From Mesostigma viride (lineage: Eukaryota; Streptophyta; Mesostigmatophyceae; Mesostigmatales; Mesostigmataceae), in assembly GCA_009746045.1 (NCBI GenBank), contig RPFO01000027.1, forward strand, positions 5,276,146 to 5,340,145: a stretch of DNA of 64,000 nucleotides, in the 5' to 3' direction. This document shows, in pieces, positions 57,337-64,000 of the stretch (positions are counted from its first letter, which is position 1; every line of letters begins with the position of its first letter). The notes under the pieces were generated by a model. That model made no database searches, had not been told where the DNA came from, and worked only from the letters and a program-made list of their open reading frames with translations. The translations under genes were made by a program, and so were the position numbers.

Positions 57337-58039
57337 TGTAACAACCAAATGTTACATCCAAAGTTTTCCTACTGTTGAATCTTATTATGAGTTCTTTAGG
57401 ACAATTATTTGAGAAGTTAGGAGGCTTCGACGTCTGATAGATATTGGGCCTGTTGAGATCTGTCGAATCTATTGTTCTACCCTCATTGGTCGTGGCCTGA
57501 TCCACGTAGGGTACTTTGCATGGTGTTGTTTAGTCAGTCAAAGATTCTCTGCAGTACCGTTGTACCTGGTGGATTTGGTTCCAGGTCCTTGAGATTTCGT
57601 ATGTGCTGGCTTTGTGTTGTGTGGAGGATTCGGAGGCTAAGATCTTATCTTGAGTGATCCTCACTTTTGATTGGTCCTTCCGGGTTAGGGTTGGATGGAT
57701 GCTGCGTGCACGATGACTTTTATCCTGTTTGGGGCGGCCGTGCATGTGTGCGTACGTGAGAGCTAAAGCTATGGTGTAATTCAAGGGTTTCCTTGTTTCA
57801 TCAATCAAACAACCCTTGCCAAAAGTCAACTATAACTTCAACAGATAGTTGACTTGGATATAACTTGTCTGTTGTGTCTAACAAGGGTGGGGACTCATTC
57901 CCTTAACTGTTGAAGATCCATCTTCATTGCTTCTCTGGACGTGAAGTTATCTGTCGCGACTCCAACCCAGGTATAAAGATCTTTTCACGCTAATGTTGAT
58001 ACTGAGGCTGTTGCAAACACAACATTTTTAGTCGTTACA
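57337..58039 (+). mobile_element. 3' LTR of family 2 element
   Basis: 703 bp, same ends and length as the 5' LTR, one substitution found. Followed at once by CAGTC (58040-58044). Confidence 0.95.
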
Positions 58040-58044
58040 CAGTC

Positions 58045-58417
58045 GAAGAACTCCTGCCAGAACCGGGCGGTGAAGAGCGTGTCCCGGTCCGAGATGAACT
58101 GGCGGCTGAGCCCGTGGAACCGGAAGACGTGGTTGAGGTACAGTTTGGCACACCCCTCGGCCGTGAGGTCAGCCGGACAGGGGGCCAGGTGACACATGCG
58201 CGTGAGTCGGTCCACGAACACCAAGATCTTGCTGTTGCCGTTCTTGGTCTTCTTAAAGGGGCCGACGAAATCCATCTGGATCGAGTCCCAGGGACCCAGG
58301 GGATCAGGTAGCGTCTTTGGGACAGCCTGAGTACCCGTGTTCTGGGACTTGGCTATCTGGCACGACGGGCATTCGCGTATATAGGCCGCAATGTAGTCCT
58401 TCATGCCAGGCCAGTAG
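58045..58417 (-). pseudogene. pol: Integrase N-terminal part of copy D (zinc site and first two catalytic Asp)
   Basis: Minus-strand frame from YWPGMKDYIAAY through the second Cys pair of the H2C2 site (CPSCQIAKS), the core Asp in IQMDFVGPF and the Asp in FISDRDTLF, to FFD at the insertion point of the family 2 element. The rest of integrase is at 48613-47740. On its other side it is cut by the copia LTR within WPG. The more upstream pol of copy D must lie beyond the window. Confidence 0.85.
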
Positions 58418-59162
58418 TGTCAAGGACATGGTCCTTGTATTTGTACCCACCTGACCTGGCTAGATAGATAGAGGCTCTTGTACAGGAGCCACTGTTTTTT
58501 ATCCCGTTGGATTTGGCCTACAAATGAGAAAGTTGTGGCCAGTTTTAGTAATCAGGGATTAGTACCTATGCCAAGTGGATCCTTATAGGCAGCTGACAAA
58601 TCTGTCTATGTCAGCTGACCTATGACATGTCAGATGAGAATCTATGACAGGACAGTTGACTGATTGACATGTACACTGTGCATGTCAGATGTGGCGCTGA
58701 TATGTTCACGCCAGATTTACTTCATCATCATCAGATCACACACAGAGAGATCTTTTATTAAATAGTTAGATTACTGTGCAGCAGTTACAAGTTAAGACTG
58801 TACATCAGTTACAAGATAAGGCTGTACAGCAGTTACAAGATAAGATTTATTCTTGTCTAGATCTGATTGGTAGCCTGTACACTGACCTAACCTGATTGGT
58901 GGCCTGAGTATTACATGAGAATATTCCTAGGCACATTCCTAGCCAGCCAATCAGGTCATTCCAGTTTTCTGCCTGTGTTTTTTCCTCGAGTTAATAAAAC
59001 AACTGAGGAGCCTTGCCAAAGGTACTCCTCACTATCATTCTGCCTCAAACTGAGTCTCTGTCTCTTTGCTTCCATCCTCCATAGCCTGTACCTGCAAGGA
59101 CAGGCACATTTGGGTTCCAATCACAAGCATTGTAGAAGGCAAACCCATTAGTTCTTTCAACA
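58418..59162 (+). mobile_element. 5' LTR of the copia element
   Basis: TGTCAAGGACATGG...GTTCTTTCAACA, 745 bp. Contains TTAATAAAACA at about 58992, a possible polyadenylation signal. Confidence 0.9.
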
Positions 59163-59174
59163 TGGTATCGGAGG
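59163..59174 (+). other. Primer-binding site of the copia element
   Basis: TGGTATCGGAGG directly at the LTR end. Confidence 0.85.
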
Positions 59175-59253
59175 TTTGATGCCTACCCTGCATTTGAGGA
59201 GCAGAGACATTCATCTGACTACCCCAGAGACAACACCCAGACCCAGATCAACC

Positions 59254-60297
59254 ATGGAGGATCAAGACACCCAAACTGCTACCAGACAGCCTGACTACAC
59301 CTCTCTTGTTTCAACAGTTGCCAAGAGCTGCAAGAAATTTGTTGGTGCAGCTGGTGATGATTACAGCAAGTGGGAGGAGTGGAAGAATCTGTTTTTGGCT
59401 GTTGTCAGTCTTTTCAATTTGGATGCTGTCCTGCTGGGTACTGAGGAGAATGACAGGGCTGATAAGGCCCTGTGGGCAGCTTTGCTCACCTGTCTAACAG
59501 GTGAAGCTGCACGCCTAATGGCCACTGTGGCCAACAAAACTGGTAGCCAAGCATGGCAGTGTCTCATGGAGAACTATGAGCAAACCAGGCTAACCAAGAG
59601 TCACAGGTTTGAGCTGAGGAGCAAGCTGCACCGCCTACAGAAGCTTCCTAACGAGACCATGCAACAGCTTGTGAGGAGGGCGGAGCTTCTACGTGCTGAC
59701 TACCAGGCTGCAGGGGGAGTCATCCAGGACCGTGATTTTGCTGCCATTCTACTGGGAGCACTGACAGACGAGTACCGCCCTGCGCTGGTGTCTGTACGGT
59801 TCAACGAGGAGGACCCACTACCTGTGGTGAAGAGGGCACTCATGGAGGCGGAGGATCTGCTCAAGGGGGGACGTGCTGTGGTGAAAAAGGAGAGTGCTGG
59901 CACTGGCCAGGCCTACCACACCAACAGCAAGGGGAACGGGGGGACCAAGAAATGCAGTCACTGTGGCCTGTCAAATCACAAGGACAAAGACTGCTGGAAG
60001 GAGCATCCTGAGAAGGCCCCACGCTGGTACCCCAACCAGCACAGGGGGGCAAGGGCGGCAACCGAGGGAACCAGAACAAGGGACGCAACGCACCTGCTGG
60101 ATCCGCTGCCAACGCAACTCAGGAGGCGGCTGAACTGCCGCCTGGCTTCTGCATGGTCACCATCGCCGAGGAGTCGCCGTCGACGCCGCTGGAGGCTGCT
60201 GCTCTCACGCAGTATACGTGCGACAACCTCACCTGGGTGCTGGACTCGGCTGCGAGCAGCCACATGTCCCCGTGCCGTTCTGACTTTGTGTCTCTGA
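59254..60297 (+). CDS. gag: Gag of the copia element
   Basis: Start at ATG of MEDQDTQT (an upstream in-frame ATG at 59176 overlaps the primer site region and is less likely). Typical copia gag: YSKWEEWKNLFLAVV, an ALLTCLTGEAARL stretch, MENYEQTRLTKSHRFELRSK, MQQLVRRAELLRADY, and a zinc knuckle CSHCGLSNHKDKDC. Genuine coding ends near 60045, where one lost G in CACAGGGGGGCAAGG would shift the frame into the pol ORF; the rest of the frame to 60297 is then out of register. Programmed frameshifting is an alternative. Confidence 0.85.
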   Translation: MEDQDTQTATRQPDYTSLVSTVAKSCKKFVGAAGDDYSKWEEWKNLFLAVVSLFNLDAVLLGTEENDRADKALWAALLTCLTGEAARLMATVANKTGSQAWQCLMENYEQTRLTKSHRFELRSKLHRLQKLPNETMQQLVRRAELLRADYQAAGGVIQDRDFAAILLGALTDEYRPALVSVRFNEEDPLPVVKRALMEAEDLLKGGRAVVKKESAGTGQAYHTNSKGNGGTKKCSHCGLSNHKDKDCWKEHPEKAPRWYPNQHRGARAATEGTRTRDATHLLDPLPTQLRRRLNCRLASAWSPSPRSRRRRRWRLLLSRSIRATTSPGCWTRLRAATCPRAVLTLCL

Positions 60298-63200
60298 CCC
60301 CCCACAGCAGGGCAATCGCTGGCTCCGGCGGACAGCTGCACGCTACCGGCCAGGGCACCATCGCTGTGGAGCTTCCTGGCCACAGCGTGCGCTTGCAAGG
60401 AGCGCTGCTTGTACCTGGCCTGAATGCACGACTCCTTTCAGTCGCGCAACTCGCAAAGGCAGGTCACAAGGTGGATTTCCACAAAGAGACAGTGGTGCTG
60501 GATAACAAGCATCACAAGATCGCCATGCAGAACAACATCTACGTGTTACCTGCGGCGAAGGCAGCGCCAGCGATGGCTGCTGTGACGGTGGAGCGGCCGG
60601 TTAACCTGCTGCTGCACTGGCGTTTGGGCCATGCTGGTGCCGACCGCATCAAGAAGCTGGTCGCCATCCCTGCATCCAACTTGACGACGAGGAGTCCAAC
60701 TGCTCCTGGCTGCCCATCCTGCCCGGCTGGCTTCATCAAGCGCCAGCCATTTCCGCCAGGGCAGCGGCGATCCACTGTGCCGCGCGCCAAGCTTCATGGC
60801 GACCTGCTGGGCCCGATGAGCGTCGAGTCGCTGGGGGGAGCCCGCTACTTCTTGGGCATCACTGACGATGCCACTCGGTGGCGATGGGGGTTTGCGCTCA
60901 AGACCAAGGACGAGGCGGTGGGGCGGTTTGCAGAGCTGCTCGTCCGCGATATTCGCCCCTTCTACGCCGGCTCTGTCGTGCTGCGCACCGACAACGACGC
61001 GGTCTTCACCGGTCAAGCCTGGCGGGCGGTGTGTGCTGAACACCGCGTCCACCAGGAGTTCTCCGCGCCTTACTGCCCTGAGCAGAACGGCGTAGCGGAG
61101 CGGCTCTGGGGCCTGGCAATGGGCATGACTCTGGCGATGTTGACACACGCCGGCCTGGGGAAGGCATACTGGGCATTGGCACTCCAGTGTGCTATTTATA
61201 TCCTGAACCGCCTGCCGTGCTCCTCGAATCCTGGTGATGCCACGCCACACTTTTTGCTGACAGGTCATCACGCTGATCTGTCGCACATGCGCATTTTCGG
61301 CTGCCCAGCCTGGCATCGTGTGGAAGGGCATCGTGGCAAGCTGGAGGCCAAGGCCATGCCTGGCATTTTTGTCGGTTATGCTCCCGACTCGCCGGCATAT
61401 CTGATCCTGGACTCCGCCACTCGCACTTTGGTGCAACGTCGCCACGTGGCCTTCAATGAGGCCTGGCGCAACGACGCCCTGCCATCACCTCAGCTGCTGC
61501 CGGCACTGGTGGAGGGGGAGGAGGCTTCCGAGCTTCTGCTGCCACCGGTCACTGAGAATTCTGTCCCTGGGCCTGATACTACTCTGGCCCTACCGCCCTC
61601 TGGTCCTGTGACTAGAGCCATGGCGCGGCGCGCCGCTGCCAGCAGTGAGGACGCTGCTGTGGGCGCTGCCAGCAGTGGGGGCACTGCTTTGGGGGATGCC
61701 AGTGGCGAGGGGGGCTCGCCACTGGAGGCTTTGTCGGGGGATGCCAGTGGTGAGGGGGGCTCGCCACTGGAGGAGGCGCCAGCGCCAAGTCCTGAGCCCC
61801 AACCCGCTGAGTCTGAGTCTGCACCTGTTTTCGCACCAAGTCCTGCGCTGGAGGCGTCGTCGGCTTCTACCTCTACACCACCTGGACACGTGTCGACGGC
61901 AGACACACCTGCTGCTGAATCTCCTTCTTCGTCCCAGCTACACAAATTAGTGCAGGCCCTCCGCGGCAAGCAACCGGCTGCCGCTATGGCCACTGCTGCA
62001 CTGGTGTCCGACGGCGTTGCACATGATCCCCTCGCTCAGGTGTTACCCACAACCCCTCTTGATCGTGTTTCCCCTAAATGGGCTCGTTTTTACCCTGACT
62101 ACATGAGTGTGCGTGATCTGTTTGATACTTTCTCACTCCACACTAGCTCAGGTTCCACGTCCATCCCCTCCTCTTTTGCTGAGGCCCATGCTAGCCCTGA
62201 GTGGCGTGCTGCGATGGATAGTGAGCTTTCTAGCATTCGCGAGCATGCAGTATATTCACTCGTTTCTTCCAAGTCTCTTCCTCGCACTGCCAAGGTCCTT
62301 CCATCTCGGTGGGTGTTTGCTGTCAAAAGCGATGGCCGTTTCAAGGCCCGTTTTGTTGTGAAGGGCTTTGCTCAGCGGGAAGGCATAGATTTCACTGAGG
62401 TCTTTAGCCCTACTGTTCGTTCCTCCACCATTCGTTTGGCACTAGCTTTTGGTGTCTCGTCTGGGTATGTGCTGAAGCAACTTGATGTTCGCACTGCGTT
62501 TTTGTACGCCCCACTTTCTGAGGACGTCTATGTGCGTCCTCCTGCTGGCTTTGAGCAGCGTGATGCCGCTGGTGATGTGCTGGTGTGGAAGCTGCAACGC
62601 AGCCTCTATGGCATCAAGCAGGCACCACGTAACTGGCACAAAACATTTAGTGCCTATCTTCTCTCCGATGGTGCTGTACAAAGCCCAACGGATTCCTGCC
62701 TGTACGTGTATCCCACGTCTCGTACGTTTGTGTTTGTCCATGTCGACGACATTATTGCAGGCAGTCCTTCCTCTTCCTGGCTGGCCTCGTGGTCTCATCG
62801 TTTGGCCAGCAAGTTTCAGATCACCGAGTCCGATGACCCTTCTTTTTTCCTCGGTGTTTCTCTCCATGTCGACCCTGTTTCCCGGTCTCTTTCCTTGCAC
62901 CAAACTGTGTATATTGAGGCCCTGGCTGCCCGCTTTGGGCTTTCTCCCTCCTTCCCTGTACGCACCCCGGTCAGTGTGTCCCGTGTTAGTCCCCAACGCG
63001 AGGGGGGAATGCAGCTCAATGCCCCGGACACCCAGCTGTATCAGTCCAAAACCGGTGCCGTGCTGTATGTCGCGCTGTGGACACGTCCAGACATTGCTTT
63101 TGCTGTCAACCAACTGGCTCAGCACATGCAGGCACCCACGGCAGCCCACATGGAGGCTGCCGACCGCCTGATCCGGTACCTCTACACCACGAGGGACAAG

Positions 63201-63692
63201 GGTCTGCGGTATGGTCAGGAAGGGGGGCTGGAGGCCTGGACTGACGCTGACTGGGCTAACTGCCCAGAGTCCAGACGCTCTGTGACGGGCAACCTGGTCC
63301 TGTTCCGGGGTGCGCCCGTGGAGTGGTGCAGCCGCAAGCAACCCATTGTTGCTCTGTCTTCCTGCGAGGCAGAGTACATTGCTGCGAGCAGCGTCACCCA
63401 GCTGGTGCTGCCACTCAGGCGCCTGCTGGGAGACCTGGGTGCACCGGTGGAGGGGCCCACGACCGTGCTGTGCGACAACACTGGCGCGGTGGCCCTGGCC
63501 AAGGATCCTGTGCACCCCAAGCGCACCAAGCACATCGACGTGCGCTACCACTTCATCCGTGAGCAGGTGGAGGGGGGCTCCATCTGCATGCGTCACTGCC
63601 CTGGCAAGGACAACCTGGCTGACATCTTCACCAAGGCCCTGGGAAGGGCACGGTTCATCACCCTGCGGGACAAGCTGCTGGTGTCTACTTAG
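60048..63692 (+). CDS. pol: Pol of the copia element: protease, integrase, RT, RNase H
   Basis: From the first ATG (60153) 1179 uninterrupted codons to TAG; the frame is open from about 60048, giving a Gly/Asn-rich link from gag. Residues counted from 60153: protease VLDSAASSHMSP (30-41; DSAAS instead of DSGAS), pre-integrase LLHWRLGHAG (about 153), integrase with HGDLLGPM (Asp), RTDNDAVF (Asp) and PEQNGVAERLW (Glu) at 215-320, Pro/Ser-rich linker with two GDASGEGGSPLE repeats, RT with LDVRTAFLYAPL and FVHVDDIIAG (about 863), RNase H with WTDADWANC, LSSCEAEYIAAS and CDNTGAVAL, and KHIDVRYHFIREQ near the end. All catalytic positions look intact, so the protein could be active. Confidence 0.95.
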   Translation, partial: GKGGNRGNQNKGRNAPAGSAANATQEAAELPPGFCMVTIAEESPSTPLEAAALTQYTCDNLTWVLDSAASSHMSPCRSDFVSLTPHSRAIAGSGGQLHATGQGTIAVELPGHSVRLQGALLVPGLNARLLSVAQLAKAGHKVDFHKETVVLDNKHHKIAMQNNIYVLPAAKAAPAMAAVTVERPVNLLLHWRLGHAGADRIKKLVAIPASNLTTRSPTAPGCPSCPAGFIKRQPFPPGQRRSTVPRAKLHGDLLGPMSVESLGGARYFLGITDDATRWRWGFALKTKDEAVGRFAELLVRDIRPFYAGSVVLRTDNDAVFTGQAWRAVCAEHRVHQEFSAPYCPEQNGVAERLWGLAMGMTLAMLTHAGLGKAYWALALQCAIYILNRLPCSSNPGDATPHFLLTGHHADLSHMRIFGCPAWHRVEGHRGKLEAKAMPGIFVGYAPDSPAYLILDSATRTLVQRRHVAFNEAWRNDALPSPQLLPALVEGEEASELLLPPVTENSVPGPDTTLALPPSGPVTRAMARRAAASSEDAAVGAASSGGTALGDASGEGGSPLEALSGDASGEGGSPLEEAPAPSPEPQPAESESAPVFAPSPALEASSASTSTPPGHVSTADTPAAESPSSSQLHKLVQALRGKQPAAAMATAALVSDGVAHDPLAQVLPTTPLDRVSPKWARFYPDYMSVRDLFDTFSLHTSSGSTSIPSSFAEAHASPEWRAAMDSELSSIREHAVYSLVSSKSLPRTAKVLPSRWVFAVKSDGRFKARFVVKGFAQREGIDFTEVFSPTVRSSTIRLALAFGVSSGYVLKQLDVRTAFLYAPLSEDVYVRPPAGFEQRDAAGDVLVWKLQRSLYGIKQAPRNWHKTFSAYLLSDGAVQSPTDSCLYVYPTSRTFVFVHVDDIIAGSPSSSWLASWSHRLASKFQITESDDPSFFLGVSLHVDPVSRSLSLHQTVYIEALAARFGLSPSFPVRTPVSVSRVSPQREGGMQLNAPDTQLYQSKTGAVLYVALWTRPDIAFAVNQLAQHMQAPTAAHMEAADRLIRYLYTTRDKGLRYGQEGGLEAWTDADWANCPESRRSVTGNLVLFRGAPVEWCSRKQPIVALSSCEAEYIAASSVTQLVLPLRRLLGDLGAPVEGPTTVLCDNTGAVALAKDPVHPKRTKHIDVRYHFIREQVEGGSICMRHCPGKDNLADIFTKALGRARFITLRDKLLVST

Positions 63693-63784
63693 ATATGCAG
63701 TTGTATATGCCCACAGGGGCTGAGAGCTTTTTTTGCTCTAAGTGTTATACTTGACAGGATAGCACTAGAGCAAGGTCATGTGTT

Positions 63785-63794
63785 GTAAGGGGGG
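63785..63794 (+). other. Polypurine tract of the copia element
   Basis: GTAAGGGGGG directly before the 3' LTR. Confidence 0.8.
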
Positions 63795-64000
63795 TGTCAA
63801 GGACATGGTCCTTGTATTTGTACCCACCTGACCTGGCTAGATAGATAGAGGCTCTTGTACAGGAGCCACTGTTTTTTATCCCGTTGGATTTGGCCTACAA
63901 ATGAGAAAGTTGTGGCCAGTTTTAGTAATCAGGGATTAGTACCTATGCCAAGTGGATCCTTATAGGCAGCTGACAAATCTGTCTATGTCAGCTGACCTAT
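63795..64000 (+). mobile_element. 3' LTR of the copia element (partial)
   Basis: The 206 visible bases equal 58418-58623 without a difference that I can see. The rest lies outside the window. Confidence 0.95.

Larger units (their letters stand above)
48619..58039 (+). mobile_element. Ty3/gypsy family 2 element, nearly complete, nested in copy D
   Basis: Two 703-bp LTRs, primer site, gag, protease-RT-RNase H-integrase, two post-pol ORFs and a polypurine tract, flanked by CAGTC. The order protease, RT, RNase H, integrase defines Ty3/gypsy. The LTRs differ at one base that I could find, so insertion is recent. The coding part is nevertheless broken by about seven shifts, most of them consistent with a single missing base. 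Confidence 0.95.
58418..64000 (+). mobile_element. Ty1/copia retrotransposon, 3' LTR truncated by the window end
   Basis: 5' LTR, primer site, gag, one long pol, polypurine tract and the first 206 bases of the 3' LTR, which are identical to the 5' LTR. Integrase before RT defines Ty1/copia. The five bases before the LTR are AGTAG; the matching duplication would be outside the window. It is inserted in the copy D integrase. Confidence 0.95.

Noticed and set aside
62442-63596. Minus-strand ORF of 384 codons
   Set aside because: Antisense shadow of the copia RT/RNase H region, whose motifs are all in the plus frame.

Overview
The window looks like nuclear DNA of a green alga or a related protist. 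The reasons are split genes with GT-AG introns, a receptor-type class III nucleotide cyclase and a PDE of a sort known from chlorophytes, LINE C-termini of algal type, long microsatellites and dense LTR retrotransposons. I cannot name the species. No operons, Shine-Dalgarno sites or CRISPR arrays are present.

Layout. 579-5153 (+): 3' half of a cyclic-nucleotide phosphodiesterase, in at least five exons. 5618-10340 (+): 5' LTR and leader of a Ty3/gypsy element (family 1, copy A), itself hit by a TTAA-duplicating DNA transposon (6094-8000) and by a patchwork of LINE fragments with (TTAA)n tails (8360-10125). 11225-23790 (-): a large nucleotide-cyclase receptor in nine recognised exons whose phases all agree; it converges on the PDE. 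24060-32943: rearranged family 1 copies (copy B on -, with gag; an inverted gag/protease scrap; copy C on +, with the post-pol ORF and 3' LTR). About 34550-44515: a probable large two-gene DNA transposon. A DUF7869-like transposase (-) and an acidic, proline-rich protein gene (+) diverge from a foldback sequence and lie between satellite arrays of an octamer in opposite orientation. 44523-64000: family 1 copy D (-), with 3' LTR, post-pol ORF and integrase. Its integrase is interrupted by a second, nearly complete Ty3/gypsy element (48619-58039, +, TSD CAGTC) and by a Ty1/copia element (58418 to beyond the window, +).

How the parts relate. The cyclase and PDE would make and destroy the same class of second messenger and are neighbours in convergent orientation. 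Nearly everything else is mobile DNA. All three LTR families use nearly the same primer-binding site, TGGTATCGGAGG, and both gypsy families carry extra coding sequence between integrase and the 3' LTR. Many frame breaks in the young elements look like single missing bases, several next to homopolymers; this may be assembly error rather than decay.
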